A DNA stretch of 64,000 nucleotides from contig NC_092035.1 of assembly GCF_042242105.1 (NCBI RefSeq), positions 6,220,977 to 6,284,976 on the forward strand, given 5' to 3'. This stretch comes from Pempheris klunzingeri. Its lineage: Eukaryota > Chordata > Actinopteri > Acropomatiformes > Pempheridae. Shown here piece after piece: positions 1 to 12,334 of this stretch (position 1 is its first letter; each line of letters starts with the position of its first letter). The position numbers were made by a program, and so were the translations under genes. The notes beneath the pieces were generated by a model. It was given only the letters and a program-made list of their open reading frames with translations, was not told the DNA's origin and searched no databases.

Positions 1-1595
1 TTTATGTTGCCTCGGATATCTCCCATTGCATCCCCTCTAAGAGTGTGTTCTCAGCTTACTGGGTTTGAAGTTTTACCTCGCTTTTTTTATTTGAGAATTT
101 TGCTGCCAAACTCTGAGCCAAAGCGCCATCTGCTAAGACAAAACTTAAAGTAGTGTTGGTGCCAAATGTGCCGGTGCTCCGACACGCTGAAACGCCGCAC
201 GCTCTCTCTTTGCTCTGCTTCCCGTGCAATAAATAACTCCAACACAATGGTGGAGCTCCACGCGAGAGCCATTTCAGTGCCGTTTGGTTTGTTTGGTGAT
301 GAGCTTTTAATTAGCCTTTGAGCGGCCTGGACTGACGCCTGCTCGTGTAGCCAGAAACAAATGTTTTCAGTGACGGTTTGAACACAGAATCAGAGAGAAA
401 CAGGGTGCGTCTGCTGCTCTCCTGAGACGGGTTTATTTCGAGATGACACAAAAAAGTTTTGAGGATGCCACAGTGACGCTTTTTTGCATTTTTTTTCAGT
501 CCAGGTTTTATTCCAAAATGTTTCAGAGAATCTTTGCCACATGATGTTGGTGCAGGTTTTTTCTTCAAGTTATTTGTACAGATTACATTTTTACTTTTTT
601 GTAAAGAAAAGTGGTTAAAAACTTTATGAATATGCTACAACAGTTTAACTTCTCATGACATCCAACATTTCTAAAAGTCAATAGCGCCAATATTAAAAAA
701 TACTCCATAAAAATGACCAATAACATATTTTTCTTTACATTTTACAAAAAATACAAACAAAACTGCGGAGAAAGACTGAAAAAAGAATAACACACACGTA
801 AATAAAAACAGATAACAGATAATCAAAATACCTACATAAATTAGAAAATTGTAAATAAACAAGAAGCAATTGAACAAACAAAAAAGGGAGAATATTGCTG
901 ATTAACATGGGAGGAACATTATGGAGATGCATATCTAACTAATAAACACATTCAAATGACAAAGTACTTCAAAGATTTGCAAAAAACACACAAACGCCAC
1001 ATGAACCACGCGGATGTACCTTGAATTCAGTTGTAAGCTTTCAAAATCAGTGATGCATTTACTCTCTGGTTGTACTTTAGACACTGAGTTTCATTTTTCC
1101 ATTTTAACCAGATGTAATACGCTGTTAACTGTGAACACACTTGACTGAAGGTGAATTTAAAGCATTGGAGTGAAAATCTGATTTGCAACAGTGACACTTT
1201 TCTCTTTGAATCTGAAAGAAAGAAATCCAGTGCATTTCAATGCATTTTTGTTTCCTATGATGACATTTCTTTTCTCTGATGTGAGAAGGAAAAGCTCTTC
1301 ACTTTGCACGTCAACCTGCTCGCCGTTATGCAACTGCTCCAGGAGCTCCTCTGAAAGGGAAAACCGATCTTCTCATCTTAAGAGGAAGTGCTTACATAAT
1401 TTGATTTTCAAGGTTTTATACAGGAATAGCTCGTATGCAAAATTGATGAATATATAAGGTCTGGACTAATGATGATGACAGAAGACAGGAGGCTTTAAAG
1501 AGTAACTCAATACCAGTGTACTAGCACATCCTGCACCTCTGCATCACTGTGTGTGTGGAGTTCATCCATCTCTGTGATTGGTTCCTGGTCTGCAG
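1..1595 (+). other. pkp4 intron at window edge
   Basis: This stretch lies upstream of the first visible pkp4 exon and is read as intron. Short open frames occur on both strands, but none matches armadillo-protein sequence or has paired splice sites. The sequence is AT-rich with no repeat that I recognise. The pkp4 promoter and N-terminal exons must lie before the window. Confidence 0.6.
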
Positions 1596-4500
1596 GTGTG
1601 TCACCTGGGGGGGATCCAGCACCTGGTGGACCAGCTGGATCACAAGGTGGCCGAGGTTCAGAAGGGTGCCTGCGGGGCCCTGAGGAACCTGGTGTACGGC
1701 AAGGCCACCGACAACAACAAGGTGGCACTGAGGAACTGTGGTGGTGTGCCCGCCCTGCTGCGCCTCCTCAGGAAAACAACCGACAACGAAGTCCGCGAGC
1801 TCGTCACTGGTTTGTTCACGCTCAGTACTCTCTCCAAAATGCACTTTGGGTTTCTTTGCAAATAACAAATGTGTGTTGAATGGATTCCCGTCCTCATCAA
1901 ACATTTGGAAAGGTGATTTTTAAATTGTTTACATGCTTGTTTGCTGGCGGGCAATGTTGCTACTTTACTGGCACAGAATAGCTTTAATTGTCCTCGGAGG
2001 GCCAGTAAATACAGAAAATACAGTTTATTAGAGGACAGTTGATGACAAAACACACAAAAAGCCGAAAAGATTAACAAAGAAAATGTTTTTAAAATAAAGA
2101 AAACAAAAATTAAAAAAAACTTGAAAGCACTTTAACATTTATAGATGGCATCTGGACAAATACACACAGCTTTGGATCATTTTCTCTTGTGTTAACTACA
2201 AATATCCTAAACTGTACCTGGATGCTGTCAAACTGAAACGTGACTCCTCGTCAAAAGTAATAACCCAAAACAAAAAATCCAGCAGGTCACATGAAAACTG
2301 GGAAAAGTTGTCAGCTCTGGTCCGTCTCTTTAATCCTAAAGGGGTAAATTCAGGCTGAAAGCAGCATCCACACTGTTTCCAAATGCAAAACAAGACACGC
2401 TGATATCCGGCTGTGATGTGTGTGGGCGTCTGCCTGCTTGCGAGGTTCATTGGCCACCCGGCTGGCCGGCTTGCTGGCTGAGCATCGGCCCGTGTCGCCG
2501 CCTGACTGGCTGGCAGTGTATTAATCTGTGTATCGGCTGTTCTGTGGGAGGTGAGAGCGGCAGCGGCTTAAACACTCAGCGCGCAGTGTTGACAGAACAG
2601 ATCTCGGCACAGTCCTCGGGACAGATGCTAAGATAATGTGCTTTGGAAACAGGATGCCACCGACAGCTCTGCAGCCACACCGCACATACTGTTTAATACC
2701 AGGAGATATGAAGCTGCTAGACGCCTCAGTTTCTTAGGAAAAACACAGAGGAGAGTCTTCACTTTGTTGTAAAGCTTTGGGAAAGTTTCCATTTTTCCAG
2801 CTCAGGCCAGGATTTTGTGTATTAACACTTTACTTCACACTTTGGTGGACTCATGTGGCTGCAGTATGTCCATTTTCTTTCTTTAAACGCCACCTCTCTG
2901 CTGATGTACCTCTCCTTTCCACTTTGGGATTTAAAGGGACGACATGTATCTTGCACCTTGCAGGGTGGAGCGCGGCTCTGGATTAAATCACACCCACACT
3001 AAAAATATTTGCCAGTGTCGGGTGCCTTTGAAGCTCCTGTGAAATTTTGTGTTATCAGTTTTTTGTCTTTTGAGGTATGTTTTGTCCTCATTGTCAAACC
3101 TTTGGGGTTTATTATTATCATCATTATACCATAAACTATTTTATATATATCTCAAAATATTTTGGCCACTATGAGACTGTTTTCTTATTTTCTGATCACT
3201 AAAAGCATAATTACCTTCTGCTTTACTGTTTTACATTTGGACTTTTCTTTACTCTGCACCCACAGGAGTCCTGTGGAACCTCTCCTCATGCGACGCAGTG
3301 AAGATGACCATCATCCGCGACGCTCTGAGCACGCTGACCAACACGGTCGTCATCCCCCACTCGGGCTGGAGCAGCGTCTCGCACCGCGACGAGCACAAAG
3401 TCAAGTTTCAGTCCTCCATGCTGCTGCGGAACACCACCGGCTGTCTGAGGTGAGGAACTGAGCACACGCTCAGTGGGTTGGAGTAAAGTCATAGTTTTGT
3501 CGATTTCTTTTACTTAAGTCCTGCGATGATAAAACAATCCTCCTTTTAAATGAAAAATGGAAAAATAACATTTTGGAAAATAAGTATTGATGCAACCATT
3601 ATTCTAGATACTTATGAATGTTAATCAGAATGTTTGCTGCTGATGTTTCTGTGTATTCATCAGCACACAGTCCGTCCCCGGGACTGTTAAAACTGCCCCA
3701 AAACCACACGGATCCATTCTCATTTCTTAATGAAAATAGATTTAACAAAGTGCCTCGCCTCCTAAGCCTGTTCAGTCACCAGGCGTGCCGTTACTTCATT
3801 AAATCGATTCCGGGTTTGAAATGCGAGGAGGACTGTTGGATTTATTGGTCGTGTGCGCTGCTTTTTTTTTCTGTCTGCTTTTCATTTTAATGATTCTGTA
3901 AAACCACAGCTCATAATCACAGTCACATAATCGTCAAAGCAGGGCTCTGTAATGGAGATTTTATGCAGGCATGAAAGCCTTAAGCATGTGTTTGACCACA
4001 TTAGCCTATGACAGCAGAGTGATATCTGTGTGTCTTCAAAGTCAAAAGCCCATGATGAAGGTTTAGATTTATTATCTGCAGTAGAATAGTGTGCAGAGCG
4101 TTTGCTTTTCACTAGTGTAAATACTCTGTTTTAACATTTCTAGTCTGATGATAATGGCCTTGTGAGATTGAAACAGGTCTGCATTTGAATAATATGTCCA
4201 ACTAAATATAGGCTTTAACATAATTTCTCTCCTTGTTCTACTTAAGAGTGCCTGAGGAGCACTTTCTTTTTTCTGTGATCACAGTTTTCCATCTTAAAGA
4301 GCATCTTAATGTTCCCCGAGCTGCATGTGGTAAACATGTGAACCAAACATATCTAACATTAGTAAGTCCAGCTTTCTCCTGAAGAAGCGCTCCCTCTCTG
4401 AGTAATCCCAGGTGGGGAATATCCTACAGCCCCAGAAAATCTTAAGCATGTCTGATGAACATTTGGGTCGTCCCACATGAGCTCAGAGACAGGAAGGGCA

Positions 4501-5531
4501 ATTAAATAGGCAGGCAGGAGGCGATGAGGCTTCAAAATGACAGCGTGAAACTTGGAGTTGGTGAAACTCACATGAGACATGAGGGCCAAATTGGACACGC
4601 TGTCATCGAGTGGGCGCTTCATGGCGTGTCCATATCATATCAGAGTTCCTGTAATTACTAGTTTCGGACTTGAAAATAGCAATCGTGTCGACGAAGTGAC
4701 GGGATTTCCTGAAAGCGCTGATGCATCTGACGTGATGGCATGTAGTGAATACAGAAGTAACACAAATGTGCATCAGAAAAGGTTTGTGATCCAGAGGTAT
4801 GTTGTCCATTTACAGTGTTTTTAACGCTCAGGAATCTTTCCCATCTCTGCCGTCCGTCAGTCTGTATGTGCTGGCAGAGGCGTAACCCCACCTGAGACCT
4901 GATTAAACTTTACTGAGCACACAGGCAGACTCGGGTAGTGTGGATGGAATATTTCTCTCTGTTGAAGGTCAGTTTTTGGACTCCATCTCCTCCAAATCGA
5001 ATGAATTCAGCCTGCTGAGTGGAGACTTCCCAGTCCAAATGCTACAAACCGGTCTGATTGGCCGGGTGCCAGTCATTCTTTATTGTCAGGAGCCAATCAG
5101 GACCAAGTACAGGTGTGTTTCCTGAGAAACTAACTTGCAACAAAAATGGTAATAACTTACAATGGTAATACTTTAACTGCTCAGACCAAGTCATTTTTAA
5201 CGGCTTCATTAACTATCTTTGATCCAGACTGCACGCAAACCGATGGTGATTCATCGCAGCTTTAAGTGTCGCTGTGCTGCAGGGAATCTGAACTCAGAAG
5301 CCTCCAGCGTTTCTCTGCATTCACACCGAGGCTGTAGATTGATGCTATAGAAATGCATTGTGGGAGTTATGTGCTGTTGTGCAGTCTTCTCATGTCAGCT
5401 CTCCATTAGCAGCAGCTGAAGGTTCCTATTGGAGGATCAGCTGCCTCCTTTACTGTATCTGGGCAGGTTTTAAGCCACCCTGTGGGGGAATCCGCGCACT
5501 GCACCTCAGCCTGAATTAATGTGTGGCTTTA

Positions 5532-5590
<59 letters not shown>

Positions 5591-7436
5591 AACCTGAGCT
5601 CAGCAGGGGAGGAGGCGAGGAGTCAGCTGCGTTGCTGTGAAGGTCTGGTCGACTCGCTGCTGCACGTCCTTAAAGCCTGCGTCAACACCTCCGACTACGA
5701 CAGCAAGGTGCTGCAAAAAACACACACATACAAACCTGTTTTTGTCCCAGTGTATTCCCTGAAGACTTGACCTTATCCCTGACACGGCCAAAACAAATTC
5801 CTAACCCTAAAATGTAATAATGAAACATGTGGGGACCAACAAAAGGGAGGTGAGTCCTAACGATGTGAACGGATGATTATCCCTCAGTGTTTCCAGAGTG
5901 ATACACATTTACTTCTGCTTTATTTTATTATTACTAATACAGACATAAAGAGATCTCTATGGCACAGACCATGTGGTTTACCTTTGTGTCTCCATTACAT
6001 GGTCTGTAAGGTCAATTAGTTGTCAACTATTTTGATAATCGATTAATTAATTTGAGATGTTTTTTAAGAAGTTCCTCTGATTTCAGCTCCTCAATTATGA
6101 ATGTTTTCTAGTTTATTTTCTCCTCTGTGACAATAAGCTGAATATTTTTGGGTTGTGGACAAATTAAGACATTTGGAGGCGTTACCTCTTTGGGAAACAC
6201 TATTTTTTACCATCTCCTGACATTTTATAGATCCAACAATAACATATATATCTAGATGAATAGAGGACATAATCAACAGATTAATCAAAAGTGAAATTAG
6301 TAGTTAGTTGCCGTCCTGGTAAGAAGTCCTGTCCCAGTCTGACACCACAGAAACAGTGTTTCTGATGCCAACTAGCTAACTGGTATTATTCTCTCTCCCA
6401 TCCTCAGATCGTGGAGAACAGCGTCTGCACCCTGAGGAACCTCTCGTACCGGCTGGAGGTAGAGATGCCCTCCTCTCGTCTCCTGGGCAACCAGGAGCTG
6501 GACACCCTGCTGGGCTTCTCCTCCCCGGCCAAGGAGCTGGACTACCTCTGCTGGGGCAAGAGGAGGCGCGGCAGGAAGAGGGGCGGCTGGCCCGACGACA
6601 AGGTACGAACACAGAGTAAATGCAGTTTAATGCATTTCCTGAAAAGTGACGATAATTGAGTTTTCTTTAGGAACAGCTTGATTTGAATTCCTAATTACAC
6701 CACCAGAAATGTTTTTGTCTGATTTGAAAGCTGGATAAATGTGTTTCCTCATTAAACCAGCTCAGATTCTCAGACTGCTTTGAAAACAGCACCGCCTGCT
6801 TCCGTTTCCCAGCCAAACATGGAGAACATGGTTTCAGTCTCTTTAATTATACCGTCTGACTCCTCAGATTTGTTCCCAGATCTAAGACGATTTTTTTTTT
6901 TTTTCGGGTTAGTTGAGCCACATTTCAGTATCTTATAACATGTTTGTTTTTTTAATGGAAGCAGGTAGGCAAGCAGTACAGTTAATTTCATTGATGAAAG
7001 TCCAAATAAAAGCATTTTAAAGCTTTAAACTTTTAAATTGGCTTATTATTGGTGCCAGAAGTTGCTTGGTACAGATACAGAATATACTTTTTTGCTCCTC
7101 TTTCATATTGATGTTTTAAGTGGATTTGGATGCAAAGATTAAAAGGATGATACCTGAATGTATTTATATTGTGCATGTTGATGTGTGTCTTTGGCGCAGT
7201 GGGATGGCATTGGGCCCATCCCAGGTTTCTCCCAGCCTCTGAGGGGGGCGGAGCTGCTGTGGCACCCGACGGTGGTGAAGCCATACCTTAACCTGCTGGC
7301 CGAGAGCTCCAACCCGGCCACGCTGGAGGGCGCCGCCGGCTCGCTGCAAAACCTCTCTGCTGGAAACTGGAAGGTTGGACTCCTCTGTTTTTTAAAGTAG
7401 AGAAGAAATATTAGCAACAGGGCAAAATGTCAATCC

Positions 7437-7473
<37 letters not shown>

Positions 7474-10400
7474 AGTTCTCAGCCTACATCCGAGCTGCGG
7501 TGCGGAAGGAGAAAGGTCTGCCCATCCTGGTGGAGCTGCTGAGGATGGACAACGACCGGGTTGTCTGCTCTGTCGCCACCGCCCTCCGCAACATGGCACT
7601 GGACAGCCGCAACAAGGAGCTGATAGGTCCAAACACACAACTGTGAAAAGATCATCTTCACACTTCAGTCAGAAACATCAACAGCTTGTTCGCATTAAGT
7701 TTTTCTGTCACTTCAGTGTGACTCAAGACTTTCAGTCCAGTCAGGCTCACTTTGAAAGAGTGATAAAACATCGCCCCCTCGTGGGCAGCATTTGTGTTGA
7801 AGGACGTTATTTCCTGTCTGCAGACTCATTATGGAGCCGAGGAAATCCAGACAATGCAGGCACCCAGAATCCCCACCTGGATTAAGAGACAGTTGGGTCA
7901 ACAAAATTCTGTGATTTCAGTTTCTTAAATGATGATGAAATAATTTTTTGGTTTCCTTCTTAGTTGCAGTCCTGACAGCCATAAGTGGTCATTTATTAAG
8001 ATCATATACTGAACCCTAAAACAGAGGAAGAAGAGAGGCTACATCATATGTCAGACCCACTTTATCATAGAAAAAACAAAACCCCTCAGGCACAATAAAG
8101 CACGAACATTAAAATCTTATTAAAGAGCGTGCAGTGATCTGGAGGAAGCACTTTGACATGAAAATGGATTAAAGTGTCTGTGCAGAGTTCAGATATTCCT
8201 GTCGGTCTCATAACTCATAACTGATGCCTCTTCCTGTAGGAAAGTACGCCATGCGGGACCTGGTGAACCGGCTGCCCGGCGGCAGCCCGTCGGTGCTGTC
8301 AGACGACACGGTGGCATCGGTCTGCTGCACGCTGCACGAGGTCACCAGCCGCAACATGGAGAACGCCAAAGCTTTAGCTGACAGCGGAGGCATCGAGAAG
8401 CTGGTGGACATCAGCAAAGGACGAGGGAAAGGGTACGAAACAGCTGTTACTGTTTTAGAGATAATTTAGAATTTATTTTTCTTTAATACTAATGTAGGAT
8501 TCATTTTTCAGTGACAGAAACCCTGTTATAAGATGTGAGACATTGTTTCCCGTGTTCATGTGTCGCAGGTACTCGATGAAGGTTGTGAAGGCAGCAGCTC
8601 AGGTGCTGAACACACTGTGGCAGTACAGAGAGCTGAGGAGCCTCTACAAACAGGTGGGCGCCAGCAGACAGACTCAGAAAGCAACAAAGAAGCCATTAAC
8701 TTCAAACTGCATTTATTATGTAGTTTAGTAGGTAAAAAAAACATTTCCAGGCCGTAGAGCAGCATTTAGTTATCTGTTAATCAATAGACTCATCATGTTT
8801 CCATGGTAACAGTAGAGACTGACCAGTGGCACCATGTAAAAGAAGGCTGCAGTAATGTGTTGGTGATATATACAGCAGTGAGGACACTGTCAGTCATTTT
8901 CATCTGTCCGGGGAAACGATCCTGAGCCTGACTGATGCGTGTGCCTGAGCCCTGCTGCATTACACTGACATTTTATGCTATTTTTACACTCTTAGATGGA
9001 TTTTATCTGTAAAATGTCCTTATAAATTCTTCCAGAGGACAAACATTTTCTCCTGGGGTGAATAGAGCTGAGTCCCTCTTAAGACCTAGACAGCTTTGAA
9101 GGTTTGAGACATCTATGTGAAGTCTGAATATCAGTTAAATCTGAGCCAGAATCAAATTATTTCATTGTGAAACTGCCCCCTGATTTCTACTAGAGTAATT
9201 CCTCAGATACTTATAATATAACTTGTTCAATCAGTGACAAACCAGCCCATAACGACCTGTTGTATTTTTATTGTAGAGATGCTTAAACACTTGTAAATGA
9301 TCTTATAATCACGATGTGAACTTTATGTATGCAGGACGGCTGGAACTACACTCACTTTGTCACTCCAGTCTCCACTCTGGAGCGAGACCGCTACCTTTCA
9401 CAGCCGACCCTGCCCACCAGCCCACTGCAGATGTCCCCCGTCATCCAATCAGGTGAGTGAGGTCAATCTGACGGCTGTATTATGTTTCCCCTTATTAAAC
9501 AAGAAGGGAAATCCTATAAAGAAGGAAAGTGCACATGTGAAGTTTGATGTTTTCATGTGTTTCTTTCCTCAGGTGGTAGTGCAACATCCTCGCCAGCGAT
9601 GCTCGGGATAAGAAGACATAGTTCAAACTATCAGAGAGCGCAGTCATCTATGCAACTTGACACGTATTATGGAGACAACAGTTTACACAAACCGCAGTTC
9701 ACAGGTGGGGAGTGAACTCGTGTTTCTTAAATGATGGGAAACCACCAGATTAACGCCAAATTATGACTGTGTGTCTGTTTTCTTCTGTCTTTGTTGGTGA
9801 ATTTTCCTCTTCAGGGTCTGAGAAGAAAACCCCATATTTCATTGGGACATATTCTTCCCAGTCAGGAGATGATTTGAGAAGGTCCCAGGTAAGAAATATT
9901 TAAAATGTAGCCACAGTTATGGCAATAAAGTCTTCTTCTTCTGCTAGAAGTGGCAATATCATCATCAGAGAAGACAGCAGGCTGAGATTCATTAATCGAT
10001 TGACTGAAAAGTAATCAACACTTTGAATAAGCATTTAATGGTTTAATATATTTATGCACAATCAAATATAAATTTAAAATGTTAACATATAAAATAGAGA
10101 TATTTACAATACAGACTATTATAGAAAATATAATAAGTGTATTTAATAATTTCACAAAAATGCCCAAACTTCCAGCTTTTTAAATGTCAATATTTGCTGG
10201 TTTCCTTCATCGTCCATGATAGCAAACTAAATATTGGGGTGTTTTTGGACAAGCAGGAGATATCATGAAAACTCTGTAACTGCTGAGTTAATAAGAGTTA
10301 GAAGTGGAATTACAAGTGACAAGTAACATCAATGCATGGCTTCACTGTATAATAAACCACATCGTTGTTCCTCTGCCAGCACACAGAGCCATTTTACGAC

Positions 10401-10637
10401 GAACCTGACAGGAAGAACTACAACAGCTACAGAATGTACCTGTCGTCCCCCCAAGACTACAGAGAGGAGCAGTACGAGGACGACCCCGTCCACCTGACCC
10501 CGTCCTCCCCTGACGGCTACGCCAGCCAGTCGCTCCGGTTCAAAGCCAACACCAACTACGTGGACTTCTACTCCACCACACGCAGGCCTTCAAACAGGGC
10601 GAACAAGTTCACGGGCTCCCCCGACTCCTGGGTGTAG
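1596..10637 (+). CDS. pkp4: plakophilin-4 / delta-catenin family armadillo protein, C-terminal part
   Basis: Twelve exons, all in phase: 1596-1809, 3266-3449, 5590-5707, 6408-6602, 7200-7373, 7476-7626, 8240-8432, 8569-8653, 9335-9452, 9573-9704, 9815-9888 and 10380-10637. Together they encode 631 residues of the armadillo domain and the tail; the N-terminal half is off the window. Visible family signatures are [100 protein letters not shown] and [19 protein letters not shown]. The protein ends SPDSWV, a class PDZ ligand shared by PKP4 (p0071) and CTNND2. Members of this group are known to link cadherin tails at junctions and to bind Erbin-type PDZ proteins. I prefer pkp4 because human PKP4 and KIF5C share chromosome 2; ctnnd2 remains possible. 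Two of the 3' splice sites sit on GT repeats (see findings). Confidence 0.8.
5534..5587 (+). repeat. (GT)n microsatellite at a pkp4 3' splice site
   Basis: About 27 uninterrupted GT units run directly into the acceptor AG of the pkp4 exon that starts at 5590. No pyrimidine tract separates the repeat from the exon. Confidence 0.95.
7440..7471 (+). repeat. (TG)n microsatellite at a pkp4 3' splice site
   Basis: About 16 TG units end four bases before the exon that starts at 7476. Only TCCAG separates repeat and exon. This is the second pkp4 acceptor in the window built on a TG run. Confidence 0.95.
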
Positions 10638-11388
10638 AGGCGCAGTGGACACCGTGTATGCCGAGATTCGCCGTTTTGGCCGTCTGTTTCCGTGGGTGTT
10701 TGTGTGTGGGAAGTGCACGTGGGTGAGCGCTGTGTGAAAGGTCGAGGATGCATGTGAATGTGTGTGCATCTGTGTTGAAACTCTACTGAAAGAGCAGGGC
10801 TTGGTTTGCTCCATGCAGCTTTTGGCTAAGTGGGACTATGTGCACAATAATGTAGATAATGTTTGCAATCAATCATCCGATCGTGAAGTTTAAAGCTGAA
10901 ATGATCCATAATTTTGCTGACATTTTACAGACCAAACTATAAATAGATCAACTGAGGGGGAAAAAGCAGCTGCCCACAGAAGATCTGCATCATGGGCGTA
11001 TCACTGGCGTCCTCTTACTCTCTACTTGTCAAAATGAAGTCCTGAGCTGTTTGGCCAACTATGAATATTAATATTATTAAGTAGAGATGTTTCACTGTCT
11101 TTACCAGCCCCTCACATTTCTTTGCATTTGTTTTCTGCAAGAAAAGACTTTGGAAGCTTCCACTTAAGCTATGATGATCAATCTTTTAATCATGTCGTAC
11201 CTGGACTCATGACCTTAGCGGCTCTTTAGGTGTAGGCCTGCGAGATTAGAAGTGTCTTAAAGAATCTTTAGAAATCCCACAATATGTCGCCATAAAGAAG
11301 ACTTCCCATTAAGCCTGCTTTGCTTTTTTTACTCTGAACCAAACTGGAACCAAACGAGCGTCCAGCGTAGGCCCCTCCTGCAGGTTAA

Positions 11389-11552
11389 CCCTTTTTACAC
11401 AGACATCGAATCGGCTCTATTACTACCTCCACTGCCGGCTTTAAGGTGGAACAACAATAACCCTCTGTATTCTGTCTTCGCTCGTTTTACACAGGTGGCG
11501 AAGCAGAATAGCGGTGCAATACTCCCGCCTTGAAAAGGCAGTGTAAAAGGGG
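11389..11552. mobile_element. Small non-autonomous DNA element (MITE-like)
   Basis: About 164 bp bounded by inverted ends: it starts CCTTTTTACAC and ends GTGTAAAAGGGG. There is no coding capacity. The length and ends fit a MITE inserted in the pkp4 3' region. I could not confirm a target-site duplication. Confidence 0.5.
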
Positions 11553-12328
11553 CCAGGTAAAGGTTAGTTGCCTCTGACTTAACATTTCAAGGTTAAAAGC
11601 CTCAAACATTTTTCTATTAATGTGACATTTCAGCATAGAAAATGTGAGAATACAGGACATTAAAACATGTCCAACTTTATCTGCATTATTCTGAGTTTAC
11701 AGCACAAAGATGGGCTTAGTCAAAAGGGGCTGTCTGGACAAACCCAGCCCTCACCTTGTTGTTCCTCCGAGTGTTTATTAAGGTCAACTGATTTCATTTT
11801 TCTCTGCAGTAAAAGTGTTGCAGTGTGTTGGCTTTATAACATATATATCGTTCGCCAGCATCATGAAGAACGCGAGAGAAAGCCGAGGACCCTGTGAGAA
11901 GACCACACCTGGGACAGAATACTATTTATCGGGATGAATCGCATTGGCACAGTAGATAAAACCACTATGCTCTGACAGATGCTGAATATTCCTCGGCCCA
12001 GGTTTGGAGAAGAGAAACGTACCGATGAGTGTGAACATTTAGAGACTCTGTTGGCCCAAAGTGCAGTATATCATAAAGTATGTGAAATATGTGACAAAAA
12101 CATGTGAAAATCTATTTGTACAGATACAATGGTTTAACTGTTACATTGTTGTACTCAGTATGTAGAACTTTATATATGTGATTGTGTGAAAAAGATTTTT
12201 CTATTATTTATTGATTATTTTTATTTATATTACTCGTGACCTGACCAAAACACCCCATCTGTCTGTTCTGTCCAAAACTGATGATGATGATAATGTGCAA
12301 TGTTACAGAGGGAAATATATGTATAGGG

Positions 12329-12334
12329 ATTAAA
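12329..12334 (+). terminator. Candidate pkp4 poly(A) signal
   Basis: ATTAAA hexamer 1.7 kb after the pkp4 stop. It is a common variant signal, but nothing else here proves that it is used. Confidence 0.35.

Larger units (their letters stand above)
10638..12334 (+). other. pkp4 3' untranslated region (putative)
   Basis: Non-coding sequence after the pkp4 stop codon. It contains a small inverted-repeat element at 11389-11552 and AT-rich sequence towards the end. The first plausible poly(A) signal before the convergent kif5c gene is ATTAAA at 12329-12334, giving a 3' UTR of about 1.7 kb. The true end is not visible from sequence alone. Confidence 0.45.

Noticed and set aside
7427-7885. 152-codon frame through the TG repeat and pkp4 exon
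   Set aside because: It reads the repeat as Cys-Val and crosses the exon in a frame that does not match the armadillo sequence.
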